A stretch of DNA of 33,065 nt from Phytohabitans maris (GTDB taxonomy: Bacteria; Actinomycetota; Actinomycetes; Mycobacteriales; Micromonosporaceae), in contig NZ_JAVHUY010000075.1 in the NCBI RefSeq assembly GCF_031085175.1, positions 1-33,065 of the forward strand, read 5' to 3'. The translations under genes and the position numbers were made by a program. Below are positions 6,973-14,628 of the stretch, piece by piece. Numbering within the stretch: position 1 is the first letter of the stretch; the number at the start of each line of letters is the position of its first letter. Below the pieces are notes generated by a model that was not told the origin of the DNA, searched no databases, and saw nothing but the letters and a program-made list of their open reading frames with translations.

Positions 6973-9345
6973 TCAGCGGCCCGGCGTGAGGGTGACGGAC
7001 TCGCCCGGGCGCATCGTGACGCGGCGCCGCCAGGTGCCGGAGCGCACCTCGGTGCTGGTGCCGCCGACACTGCGGACGACGGCGCGGGTCGCCTTCCCGT
7101 CGCGCCAGGTGAGGTCGACCTCGAAGCCGCCGCGGGCGCCGACGCCGGTCACCGAACCCTTCGCGGCCCACGCGCCGGGCAGCGCCGGGAGCAGCTCGAT
7201 GACCCCGGGCCGGGAGTAGAGCAGCATCTCCAGGGCGGCGGTCGCGCCACCGAGGTTCGCGTCGATCTGGAAGATGGTGTAGCTGCCCTGGCTGTACATG
7301 TCGAAGAAGTTGGCCGAGGTGCCGTTGCCGTTGTTCATCGAGGGGCGCAGCACGGTCAGGTAGAGCTGGTAGGCGCGCTCGGCGTCCTTGAGCCGGGCCC
7401 AGCACAGCGACCGCCAGGCGCAGGCCCAGCCGTAGCTGTCCATGCCGCGGGCGACGAGCAGGTTGCGGACCCCGTCCAGCAGCGCCGCCGGGCTGGTGTC
7501 GGCGGCGATCCGGTCGCCGGGGTAGAACCCGATCAGCGGCGACAGGTGCCGGTGCGTGGTCTCCCCCAGGTTGTCCGGGGTCATCCACTCCTCCAGCCAG
7601 CCGGTCTTCGGGCTGACCCGGGGCAGGTAGAGCCGGGACCGCAGCTCCTGGAGCGCGGCCGCGAACTCGGCGTCCCGGCCGAGCCGTACGCTCGCGATCT
7701 GGATCTGCTGGAACAGGTCCCAGGCGAGCTCCTGCGCGTACGTGATGCCCTTCGCGTCCGGCCCGTGCTCCGGCGACCAGGCGGTGTCGTCGACCAGCAC
7801 CTCTCGGGAGGTGCCGTCCGGGTCGGTGACGGTGGTGCTGATCAGCCGGGCCTGCCAGAACTCGGCCGCCCCCTTGAGCACCGGGTAGATCTTCTCCAGG
7901 TACGCCCGGTCCTGGCTGTACTCGTAGTGCCGCCAGAGAGAGTTGCAGAGCCAGGCGTTGCCGGAGGGGTGCCACACCCAGCCGCTGCCGCCGTAGATGT
8001 TGGTGGAGAAGGCGATCGCCCAGCCGGCGATCCTGCCGCTGCTGTTGCGGAACCGGTTGCTCGGGTCGTTGAACAGCCGCCGGGTCACGTCCGTCCAGAC
8101 CGGCAGCTGCGACACGCAGTAGTCGGCCAGCGCGTCCGCGCACTCGCCGAGGCCGGCCGGGTCGGCGAGCCAGTAGTTCATCTGCACGTTGATGTCGGTG
8201 TGGTAGTCGGCGTACCAGTCCGGGGTGTTGTTGTGGATCCAGAGCCCCTGCAGGTTCATCGGCAGCCCGTCGCGCGAGCCGGTGATCGTCAGGTAGCGGC
8301 CGAACTGCAGGTAGGCCGCTTCGAGCTCGGGGTCCGGAGTGGTCGGATCGGTGTACCGCACGGCGAGCCGCGACCACGAGTCGAGGGAGCGCTGCACCGG
8401 CGACGACGCGCCGAGGTCGATGCTCATCCGGTCGTAGAGCCGCCGGTAGTCGGCGACGTGCGTGGCGAGCAGCCGGGCACCGGGGACCCGGGCGGCCGCG
8501 ACGGCCTTCGCCCGGGCCAGCGCGAGCGGGTCGGTCGCCGGGTCCCGGAAGTCCTTCGCCGCGTCCGGCGTGTAGTCGGTGCCGGCGCAGACCACGACGA
8601 CCACCTCCCGGCAGCCCGTGAACGTGACCTTGCCGCCGTCGGCGCGGACCCGGCCGCCGATCCCGACGACGGTGAGCGCGGCCGCGTACCGCAGCCCGTT
8701 GGCCAGCGTGCCGGTGAAGCTGGCCTGCTCGCCGCTGGCCGCGGTGCTCTCCCCGTGGGTGCCGGCGAGGGTGACCGTGCCGGTGTGGCTGCCGCCGCCG
8801 GACTGGGTGAGCCGCAGGACCAGCACGTCGTCCGGGTGGCTGACGTACAGCTCGCGCCGGTAGCGCGCGGTGCCGATCCGGTAGCTCGCGGCGGCGACCC
8901 CGTTGCTGAGGTCGAGGCGCCGCCGGTAGTCGGCGTACGCCCCCGGGCCGTGGCCGGCCAGCGCGACCCGCACCTGGGCGAGCACCCCGAAGCTGCCGAA
9001 CCCGGTCGAGTCGTACGGCAGCTGGCCGTCGCCGGTCAGCGTGTCGTTGCGGCCGCCGGTCCAGAATGAGCCGTCGGTGAGGTAGATCGCGTCGTCGGCC
9101 GGATCGGCCGTGGCCAAGGCGCCGAGCCGGCCGTTCCCCACCGGCAGGCCCTCGCGGATGACCTGGTCCTCGCGGGCCGGGGTGCGGTACCAGAGCGTGG
9201 TGGCCTCGGTTTCCGGGACCAGCGCGGGGTCGGCCGGCCGGGCCGGGGCGGCGTGCGCGGCGAACGGCCGGGCGCCGGCCAGCGCGAGGCCGGCCCCGGC
9301 GGCGCCGGTGAAGCGGAGGAAGTCACGGCGGGACGATTCGAGCAC
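6973..9345 (-). CDS. Exported GH95 family alpha-L-fucosidase-like glycoside hydrolase
   Basis: The protein of about 790 residues matches glycoside hydrolase family 95, which removes alpha-1,2-linked L-fucose (some members act on L-galactose). It carries a Tat signal with SRRDFLRF followed by a hydrophobic stretch ending AAHAAPA, so it is probably exported folded. Family blocks are REGLPVGNGRLGA near the N terminus, DYHTDINVQMNYWLAD in the catalytic domain, and FQIDANLGGATAALEMLL near the C terminus, which probably holds a catalytic Asp. Start choice: GGAAGG lies only 2 bases from the ATG at 9351 but 8 bases from the GTG at 9345, so I prefer the GTG; the protein changes by only two residues. 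An SDR gene lies upstream in the same direction and an IclR gene downstream. It would supply free fucose to the pathway suggested by the neighbours. Confidence 0.9.
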   Translation of the reverse strand: MLESSRRDFLRFTGAAGAGLALAGARPFAAHAAPARPADPALVPETEATTLWYRTPAREDQVIREGLPVGNGRLGALATADPADDAIYLTDGSFWTGGRNDTLTGDGQLPYDSTGFGSFGVLAQVRVALAGHGPGAYADYRRRLDLSNGVAAASYRIGTARYRRELYVSHPDDVLVLRLTQSGGGSHTGTVTLAGTHGESTAASGEQASFTGTLANGLRYAAALTVVGIGGRVRADGGKVTFTGCREVVVVVCAGTDYTPDAAKDFRDPATDPLALARAKAVAAARVPGARLLATHVADYRRLYDRMSIDLGASSPVQRSLDSWSRLAVRYTDPTTPDPELEAAYLQFGRYLTITGSRDGLPMNLQGLWIHNNTPDWYADYHTDINVQMNYWLADPAGLGECADALADYCVSQLPVWTDVTRRLFNDPSNRFRNSSGRIAGWAIAFSTNIYGGSGWVWHPSGNAWLCNSLWRHYEYSQDRAYLEKIYPVLKGAAEFWQARLISTTVTDPDGTSREVLVDDTAWSPEHGPDAKGITYAQELAWDLFQQIQIASVRLGRDAEFAAALQELRSRLYLPRVSPKTGWLEEWMTPDNLGETTHRHLSPLIGFYPGDRIAADTSPAALLDGVRNLLVARGMDSYGWACAWRSLCWARLKDAERAYQLYLTVLRPSMNNGNGTSANFFDMYSQGSYTIFQIDANLGGATAALEMLLYSRPGVIELLPALPGAWAAKGSVTGVGARGGFEVDLTWRDGKATRAVVRSVGGTSTEVRSGTWRRRVTMRPGESVTLTPGR

Positions 9346-9529
9346 GATCATGTCCTTCCGGCACAAGGATCGGATCTTTACGGTCTTCCGCACGAGCGAA
9401 TCGGGTGTTCCGGCCGTAGTAGATCTCCAGAGCACCGATGTTTCCGCAATATAGTGACTTGTTTCGGGGATATCAATGGCCCCGGTGCCGGACCAGAACG
9501 CGCCGCGCGGCCCTAGGGCCTATGCCGCG

Positions 9530-10213
9530 TCAGTACGTGGCCCGGCCGCCGCTGATGTCGTACACCGCGCCGGTGGAGAAGCTGACCCGGTCCGAGGCGA
9601 GCCAGGAGACCAGCTCGGCGACCTCCTCCGGCCGGCCGAGGCGTCCCATCGGGATCAGGCTCGTGATGTGGGCGAGGGCGGCGGGGTCGGTGTTCGCGTT
9701 CATCGGTGTCTCGACGACCGCGGGGGCGATGACGTTGGCCAGGACGCCACTGGTCGCCAGCTCCTTGCCCAGCGACTTGGTCAGGGCGATGACCGCGGCC
9801 TTGGACGCCGAGTACGGCGACATGTTGGGGTTGCCGTCCTTCCCCGCCATGCTGGCGATGTTGACGATCCGGCCCCAGCCCCGCTCCCGCATGCCCGGCA
9901 CGAACGCCTTGCAGGTGTGGAACGTGCCGCCCACGTTGACCGCGAAGGTGTGCTGCCACCCGTCGAGCGGCACCTTCCACAGCGGCATGTTCGGCCCGAC
10001 GACGCCGGCGGAGTTGACGAGGATGTCGACCGGCCCGATCCGCCCGGCCGCGTCCCGGACGGCCGCCGCGTCGGAGACGTCGACGCGCACGTCGGCGCCG
10101 GCCGCGAGGTCGAGTGTGACGACCTTGACTCCGTCTTCGGCCAGTCGGGCGGCGGCCGCCGCACCGAGCCCGCTCATGCCACCGGTGACGACAGCGGTCC
10201 GGGTACCGGTCAC
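9530..10213 (-). CDS. SDR family NAD(P)-dependent dehydrogenase, possibly of deoxy-sugar acid catabolism
   Basis: This is a classical short-chain dehydrogenase of about 227 residues. The cofactor motif TGGMSGLG is at the N terminus, NSAG follows strand 4, and the catalytic Ser and YxxxK are seen in NIASMAG and YSASK. An acidic residue after strand 2 (TLDLAAG) suggests NAD rather than NADP. GAGGAG at 10224-10219 overlaps the first possible GTG (10219) and sits 5 bases before a second GTG (10213), so I chose 10213. It diverges from an IclR regulator and an FAH-family hydrolase. In the non-phosphorylating L-fucose/L-rhamnose route an SDR oxidises 2-keto-3-deoxy-fuconate or the free sugar, and an FAH-family enzyme cleaves the diketo product. 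That role fits the context but is inferred. Confidence 0.88.
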   Translation of the reverse strand: MTGTRTAVVTGGMSGLGAAAAARLAEDGVKVVTLDLAAGADVRVDVSDAAAVRDAAGRIGPVDILVNSAGVVGPNMPLWKVPLDGWQHTFAVNVGGTFHTCKAFVPGMRERGWGRIVNIASMAGKDGNPNMSPYSASKAAVIALTKSLGKELATSGVLANVIAPAVVETPMNANTDPAALAHITSLIPMGRLGRPEEVAELVSWLASDRVSFSTGAVYDISGGRATY

Positions 10214-10240
10214 AGGCACTCCTCATCCATCGACCAGAGA

Positions 10241-10255
10241 TTCCGATTATCGGAA
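10241..10255. promoter_or_regulatory. Perfect palindrome, candidate IclR operator
   Basis: TTCCGATTATCGGAA has 7-base arms TTCCGAT and ATCGGAA around a single T. It lies 28 bases upstream of the SDR start. Further half-sites, ATCGGAA (10341-10347) and TCCGGAA (10361-10367), lie in the promoter of the divergent IclR gene. Its shape resembles known IclR-family sites such as the PcaU/PobR box, so the divergent IclR protein is the likely binder. Confidence 0.6.
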
Positions 10256-10332
10256 CGGTCATCGCGTAAAAGGAAAGATGGCCGAACCATAACCGCTCGA
10301 CTCTCGCCGCGAAAGGCGTCTGACGTCACACT

Positions 10333-10361
10333 TTCACTTGATCGGAACGAAGATCTAGTAT
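10333..10361 (+). promoter_or_regulatory. Putative promoter of the IclR-FAH operon
   Basis: TTCACT (10333-10338), a 17-base spacer and TAGTAT (10356-10361) form a good sigma-70-type promoter. Transcription would start near 10368, at the first possible GTG of the IclR gene. The half-site ATCGGAA lies inside the spacer, which suggests autoregulation. Confidence 0.6.
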
Positions 10362-10383
10362 CCGGAACGTGGAGGGGCTGACC

Positions 10384-11163
10384 GTGGAGGTCGACGGCTC
10401 GGACGTCCGGCTGGTGGGGGCCGACCGGGTCCTCGCGGTGCTCGCGGAGCTCGCCCACCACCCGGCCGGGATCGGCTTGGAGGAGATCGCCCGGGCGATG
10501 GACAGCCCCAAGCCGACGATCCACCGCGCGCTCGCCGCCCTGCGCCGGGCCGGGTTCGCGGCGCGCGACGGGTACGGGCGGTACATCCTCGGCGACGAGT
10601 TCCTGCGGCTGGCGTTCCTGCACCACGAGGCGCGCCCGGACCACGTGCGGGTGCTGCCGATCCTCGAGGCGCTGTGCGCGCGGTACGGCGAGACGGTGCA
10701 CTACGCCACCCTCGACGGCCGCTCCGTGGTCTACCGGTCCAAAGTGGATCCGCCCGCCGGGCAGGTCCGCCTGACCTCGGTCGTCGGCGGGCGCAACCCG
10801 GCGCACTGCACGGCCGTGGGCAAGGTGCTGCTGGCCGCCGCCCTCCCCACCGAGCAGGCGGTACGGGACTGGGCCGGCGACCGTCCACTGGAGACACCGA
10901 CCGGCCGGTCCCTCGGCACGGTCGAGGATCTGCACCGCGATCTGGTGCGCATCCGCGAGCGCGGCTACGCCGTCGACGACCAGGAGAACGAGCCGGGCGT
11001 CAACTGCGTCGCCGTCCTGGCCCACCTGACCTCCCCCACCGTCGCCAGCGGTGCGGTCAGCGTCAGCGGGCTGGCGTACCGCACCCCCCTGGAGAGTCTC
11101 GTCGACGACCTGCCCGCCATCCGCGCCATCGTGGCCGGGGAGCCGGCCGGGTCCCGTCCCTGA
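10384..11163 (+). CDS. IclR family transcriptional regulator (fucose-type module)
   Basis: The product of about 259 residues has an N-terminal winged helix-turn-helix (LEEIARAMDSPKPTIHRALAALRRAGF) and a C-terminal IclR effector domain with typical blocks GETVHYATLDGRSVVYRSKV, PAHCTAVGKVLLAA and YAVDDQENEPGVNCVA. I placed the start at GTG 10384, which has GGAGGGG 6 bases upstream; GTG 10369 (five residues longer) is the alternative and would be leaderless given the promoter position. The FAH-family hydrolase gene follows after 15 bases, so the two are an operon. It diverges from the SDR gene across 170 bases holding a perfect palindrome. It probably represses both directions until a pathway intermediate binds. 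Confidence 0.92.
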   Translation: MEVDGSDVRLVGADRVLAVLAELAHHPAGIGLEEIARAMDSPKPTIHRALAALRRAGFAARDGYGRYILGDEFLRLAFLHHEARPDHVRVLPILEALCARYGETVHYATLDGRSVVYRSKVDPPAGQVRLTSVVGGRNPAHCTAVGKVLLAAALPTEQAVRDWAGDRPLETPTGRSLGTVEDLHRDLVRIRERGYAVDDQENEPGVNCVAVLAHLTSPTVASGAVSVSGLAYRTPLESLVDDLPAIRAIVAGEPAGSRP

Positions 11164-11178
11164 AACCGGAGAGTTCCC

Positions 11179-12039
11179 GTGTACCTGATGCGAGTTGGCG
11201 CCGCCGGCGCCGAGAAGCCGGCCGTCCGCGTCGACGAGACGTCCTATGTGGACGTCTCCGACCTGGCCGGCGATTTCGACGAGAAGTTCTTCGGCTCCGG
11301 TGGACTGGCACGGCTCGCCGGGCCGGTCGCCGAGCGGATCGCCGCCGGCGAGGTCCGGCCGTTCGCCGGGCAGCGGATCGGCGCCCCGATCGCCCGTCCG
11401 CACCAGATCCTCTGCATCGGCCTCAACTTCAGCGACCACGCCGCCGAGACCGGCCAGAGCGTACCGGCCGAGCCGATCCTGTTTACCAAGTCGCCCAACA
11501 CGCTCGTCGGTCCGTACGACGACGTGCGCATCCCGCGCGGCGCCACCAAGACGGACTGGGAGGTCGAGCTCGGCATCGTCATCGGCACCCGTACGTCCTA
11601 TCTGGACAGCCCTGCCGACGCGGCCGCGGTCATCGCCGGGTACGTGCTGGTCAACGACGTCAGCGAGCGGGCCTTCCAGATGGAGCGCGGCGGGCAGTGG
11701 AGCAAGGGCAAGTCCGCCGAGACGTTCAACCCGGCCGGCCCGTGGCTGGCCACCCCGGACGAGATCCCCGACGTGCGCGACCTGGGCATGTGGCTGGACG
11801 TCAACGGGGTGCGGCGGCAGACCGGCTCCACCAAGACCATGGTCTTCGACCCGTACGCGATCGTGCACCACCTGAGCCAGTTCATGGTCCTGGAGCCGGG
11901 CGACCTGATCAACACCGGCACCCCGCCCGGCGTCGGCATGGGGCACCGGCCGCCGATCTGGCTCAAGCCGGGCGACGTGATGGAGCTGGGCATCGACCGC
12001 CTCGGCGTCGCCCGGCAGCAGGTCGTCGGCCCCCGGTAG
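11179..12039 (+). CDS. Fumarylacetoacetate hydrolase family protein
   Basis: This 286-residue protein belongs to the FAH superfamily, whose members hydrolyse or decarboxylate diketo acids with a divalent metal. Conserved blocks are ILCIGLNFSDHAAE near residue 76-89, FTKSPNTLVGPYDDV, the metal-binding DWEVELGIVIG near residue 128-138, and DLINTGTPPGVGMG near the C terminus. The GTG start at 11179 has CGGAGAG just upstream, 15 bases after the IclR stop. In the non-phosphorylating L-fucose and L-rhamnose pathways an FAH-family enzyme cleaves 2,4-diketo-3-deoxy acids to pyruvate and lactate. With a GH95 fucosidase and an SDR gene nearby, that is the best guess for its role. The dehydratase and lactonase of the pathway are not in this window. 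Confidence 0.92.
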   Translation: MYLMRVGAAGAEKPAVRVDETSYVDVSDLAGDFDEKFFGSGGLARLAGPVAERIAAGEVRPFAGQRIGAPIARPHQILCIGLNFSDHAAETGQSVPAEPILFTKSPNTLVGPYDDVRIPRGATKTDWEVELGIVIGTRTSYLDSPADAAAVIAGYVLVNDVSERAFQMERGGQWSKGKSAETFNPAGPWLATPDEIPDVRDLGMWLDVNGVRRQTGSTKTMVFDPYAIVHHLSQFMVLEPGDLINTGTPPGVGMGHRPPIWLKPGDVMELGIDRLGVARQQVVGPR

Positions 12040-12044
12040 GAGGC

Positions 12045-12896
12045 TCAGGACCCGGCCGGGCGGAGCGTGGCCCTCCGGAGCAGGTTGCCGGCGGCGTCGT
12101 GCCATTCGAGGCTCGCGCGGTCGTCCGCCGTACGGCGCAGGGAGAGCGGGCCGTCGGCGAGGCAGCCGACCCCCGCGGTACGGCCGGCGGCGGTGCGCAG
12201 GGCGCCGTCCGCCGGCTCGGCGAGGACGAGCCGGTACGTGCACGCGGCCGCCCGCGCCGTGCCGACCGCCGTGCCCGCCGGCACCGGGCACCCCGGCTCG
12301 CAGGTGACGGTGACGGTGAACGTCTCGTCCTGCCACGTGCCGGTCAGATCGTCGCCGGCCGGGCCGCCCGCACCGCGTACTCCGATGAAGATGGCGGCCA
12401 GGACGGCGGCGAGCAGGCCCGCGGCCAGGAGCCCGGCGGTGGTCCGGGCCCGGCCCGCCGGCGGCGCCGACCGGAGTGGCCGCCGCGCGGTCGTCCTGGT
12501 GGCCGCGGACCGGGACCGCAGCGCGAACGGCGCCGACACCTCGGTCTCGAAGCCGGTCTCGTCGGCGAGGAAGCGGCGGTACGTGTCGAGCGCCTGCCCG
12601 AGCGCCGTGGCGAGGTCGGCTTCGTCGACCTCGGCGAGCGGGTCGAGGTGGACGAAGCCGTAGCTGACGTCGAGGGGGCGGCCATGCTCGTCCAGGACGT
12701 TCGGGCTGCCGACGTCCTCCGGCCTGATCCGGTGGGTACGGGTGACCGGCGTGGCGCGGCCGGCGGGGGTGTCGGCCGGGCGGTTCTCCTCGACCAGGCC
12801 GGCGAGCCCGTGCTCGGCGAGCACGGCGGGGACCAGCCGGGCCCGGAAGCCCTGCCGGCGTCCCCGCGCCACCAGGAAGGCCCAGCCGCCGCTCAT
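12045..12896 (-). CDS. Single-pass membrane protein of unknown function, partner of the adjacent GTPase-like protein
   Basis: I do not recognise this 283-residue protein. The first 127 residues form a cytoplasmic domain with many charged residues, including VSYGFVHLDPLAEVDEADL. A Ser/Arg/Ala-rich linker follows, then one membrane helix at about residues 154-173. The C-terminal 105 residues would be outside the cell; they are rich in predicted strands (LTGTWQDETFTVTVTCEPGC) and contain four cysteines (199, 203, 219, 245), enough for two disulfides. The ATG at 12896 overlaps the stop of the GTPase-like gene by 4 bases, so the two proteins are made together and probably work together at the membrane. 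Its 3' end meets the FAH gene end to end with a 5-base gap. The one-TM layout resembles a sensor or transmitter, but this is inference. Confidence 0.8.
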   Translation of the reverse strand: MSGGWAFLVARGRRQGFRARLVPAVLAEHGLAGLVEENRPADTPAGRATPVTRTHRIRPEDVGSPNVLDEHGRPLDVSYGFVHLDPLAEVDEADLATALGQALDTYRRFLADETGFETEVSAPFALRSRSAATRTTARRPLRSAPPAGRARTTAGLLAAGLLAAVLAAIFIGVRGAGGPAGDDLTGTWQDETFTVTVTCEPGCPVPAGTAVGTARAAACTYRLVLAEPADGALRTAAGRTAGVGCLADGPLSLRRTADDRASLEWHDAAGNLLRRATLRPAGS

Positions 12897-14158
12897 CGGG
12901 ACAGCACCGATGCCGGCAGGTCGTGCTCGAGCCGGTGCAGCATCCGCTGGAAGTCGTCGAGGACGACCGTGCGGGCTTCGAGCAGCGTGTACGCCTGGCG
13001 GTGCGCCTCGGCCCGGAACGCGGCGAGCTCGGCGTCCTTGCGCTGGCTGGGCCGGGCGATCCAGTCGAGCATCATGGCCACGACCTCGCCGCTGTACGGG
13101 CGGCTCATGACGCTGTCGAGCGTGGCGCGCAGGGCGACACCGGCGGGCCGGAGCAGGAAGGCGCCCATCTCGCTGACGATCTCGTCGGGGGTGTGCCGGC
13201 GGCGGGCCCGGTACTCGCTCTCGATGGCGCCGACGACCTGGCTGTCCATGCTCTGCCGCACGCGGGTGAACAGGTCCGGAACGATCGCGGCGACGGGGAT
13301 GTCCACATTGTACGGTGCGAAGGTGCCGTCGGGGCGTTTGGTGACCACGCCGGTCGACTCGTCGAGCCGGGCGAAGCCGGAGCCGACCGCGCTGACCGGG
13401 ATCAGCCGGACCGTGGTGCGCGAGCGGACGAGGTCGCTGATGTGGTCGACGGTCATCAGCGCGTCGACCACCGCCTCCAGCCGGGTCCGGTCGTCGGCCC
13501 CGGCCGGTTCGCCGAAGTCGTGCACCAGGTCCCACTTGGAGATGACCAGGTAGATGGCGCACCGGGCGCGCGCCATCAGCTGCACCATCACCGCGATCTT
13601 CGCGATCAGGTAGGCCCGGCCCTGCGCCTGGCCGCGCAGGAACTGCAGCACCCGCCGGCCGTCCAGCACCCCGATCAGGGCGTCGGCCGCGGTCACCTCG
13701 CCGACCAGGTTGTCCAGGGCGGTGTCGCCGGCGCCGAGCAGCTCGAAGATCTCCCCGGCGTAGTCCAGGTACTCGATCGTGAACGCCGTGGTCGGCTTCT
13801 CCTCCACCTGCGTGACGCAGTCGAACCGGTACGTGCGGGTGCCGTCCCGGCGGGTGGCGCTCGGCCAGGGCTCGGTCGGGTCGACCACGGTGGACAGCAG
13901 GCTGCCCAGCCAGACCCGGGTGGACGGGTCGGTGTCCAGGTAGTACGGGCGGCCGGGGCGGGCCCGGAACTGGTAGAAGAGGCTGGCCAGCAGGACCGTC
14001 TTGCCGGAGCCGCTGTTGCCCAGGGCCACCACCTTGAACGTCGGCGTCGGCAGCTCAGGGAACGCGCGCACCTGCCGGCCGCGGCGCATGCGCCGGCCGA
14101 CGAGCGTGACCGTGAGGCCGGCCAGCGCCAGCAGCGACAGGATGAGCAGGAAGGCCAT
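12893..14158 (-). CDS. Membrane-anchored GTPase-like P-loop protein (TRAFAC/double-GTPase type)
   Basis: Positions are counted from the longer possible start at 14194; subtract 12 for the start chosen here. A hydrophobic N-terminal helix (residues 14-32) is followed by a basic stretch. The GTPase motifs are clear: P-loop GNSGSGKT at 59-66, G3-like DYAGE at 144-148 and G4-like SKWD at 219-222. This resembles the DO-GTPase2/TRAFAC-like proteins that comparative studies place in predicted conflict or signalling systems. I prefer ATG 14158 because the protein then begins directly with its membrane anchor (MAFLLILSLLALAG); ATG 14194 lies inside a perfect palindrome shared with the divergent gene. 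Neither start has a strong ribosome site. The overlapping downstream gene encodes a one-TM partner. No effector domain or nuclease is visible. Confidence 0.82.
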   Translation of the reverse strand: MAFLLILSLLALAGLTVTLVGRRMRRGRQVRAFPELPTPTFKVVALGNSGSGKTVLLASLFYQFRARPGRPYYLDTDPSTRVWLGSLLSTVVDPTEPWPSATRRDGTRTYRFDCVTQVEEKPTTAFTIEYLDYAGEIFELLGAGDTALDNLVGEVTAADALIGVLDGRRVLQFLRGQAQGRAYLIAKIAVMVQLMARARCAIYLVISKWDLVHDFGEPAGADDRTRLEAVVDALMTVDHISDLVRSRTTVRLIPVSAVGSGFARLDESTGVVTKRPDGTFAPYNVDIPVAAIVPDLFTRVRQSMDSQVVGAIESEYRARRRHTPDEIVSEMGAFLLRPAGVALRATLDSVMSRPYSGEVVAMMLDWIARPSQRKDAELAAFRAEAHRQAYTLLEARTVVLDDFQRMLHRLEHDLPASVLSR

Positions 14159-14188
14159 GCGTACGATGCTCGGCAGTGGACGGCCGGC

Positions 14189-14214
14189 GTACATCAGGGC
14201 GGTCCCTGATGTAC
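14189..14214. repeat. Perfect inverted repeat between divergent genes
   Basis: GTACATCAGGG (14189-14199) and CCCTGATGTAC (14204-14214) are perfect inverse copies separated by CGGT. Imperfect CGGCCG sequences extend the symmetry outward. The element lies between the GTPase-like gene and the receiver gene. It may be a shared operator. The arms also contain ATG start codons for both genes in mirror image. Confidence 0.85.
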
Positions 14215-14628
14215 CCGGCGGCCGGATGTGACCAGGCTGGTGTCATCGGACGAGGTGCGCGAGGCGGCGAGACGACCACCGTAGTGGTCGTGGACGACCA
14301 TGCCGGTTTCCGGGCGATGGTCGGGACACTCCTGGCCGCCGGCGGCTTCCAGATGCTCGGCGAGGCGGCCACCGGCGCCGAGGCGCTGGTCGTGATCTCC
14401 GCGCTCGTGCCGGACGTGGTGCTGCTCGACGTACAGCTTCCGGACACCGACGGGTTCGCGGTGCTCCGGTCCGTCCGGGCGGCGGGTCTCGCGACCCGGG
14501 TGGTGCTCTGCTCGGTACGCGCGGCGGCGGACTACGGCGCGCGGCTCGATGGCTGCGGGGCCGCCGGGTTCCTCACCAAGTCGGCGTTGACCCCGCAAGC
14601 GCTCAGGGGCCTGCTGCTGGCCGGTTAG
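14209..14628 (+). CDS. Stand-alone response regulator receiver protein
   Basis: This is a single receiver domain with no output domain (139 residues from ATG 14209). The acidic pocket is in [10 protein letters not shown], the phosphorylation Asp is in [10 protein letters not shown], and the conserved Lys is in FLTKSAL. The ATG at 14209 has AGGG 9 bases upstream, inside the palindrome; the next in-frame start (GTG 14284) would cut into the first strand of the domain, and there is no start between them. About 24 residues therefore precede the receiver fold, which is unusual. Its end overlaps the end of the NarL-type regulator gene by 26 bases on the opposite strand. It may tap phosphate from the neighbouring histidine kinase, or link that system to the GTPase-like pair. 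Confidence 0.78.
   Translation: MYPAAGCDQAGVIGRGARGGETTTVVVVDDHAGFRAMVGTLLAAGGFQMLGEAATGAEALVVISALVPDVVLLDVQLPDTDGFAVLRSVRAAGLATRVVLCSVRAAADYGARLDGCGAAGFLTKSALTPQALRGLLLAG

Noticed and set aside
6643-9069. An 808-residue open frame on the plus strand across the fucosidase gene
   Set aside because: It runs opposite to a complete GH95 gene and has no recognisable motif, so it is a composition shadow.
10321-10328. TGACGTCA palindrome ahead of the IclR gene
   Set aside because: An 8-base palindrome is common by chance in this DNA and no known regulator of this locus uses it.
10674-13553. A 959-residue open frame on the plus strand
   Set aside because: It crosses the IclR, FAH, unknown membrane protein and GTPase genes in other frames and shows no conserved domain.
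12893-14628. A phage-defence system made of the GTPase pair and receiver
   Set aside because: No nuclease, protease, NAD-cleaving or pore-forming effector is visible and no defence genes lie nearby, so I report only a possible signalling GTPase.
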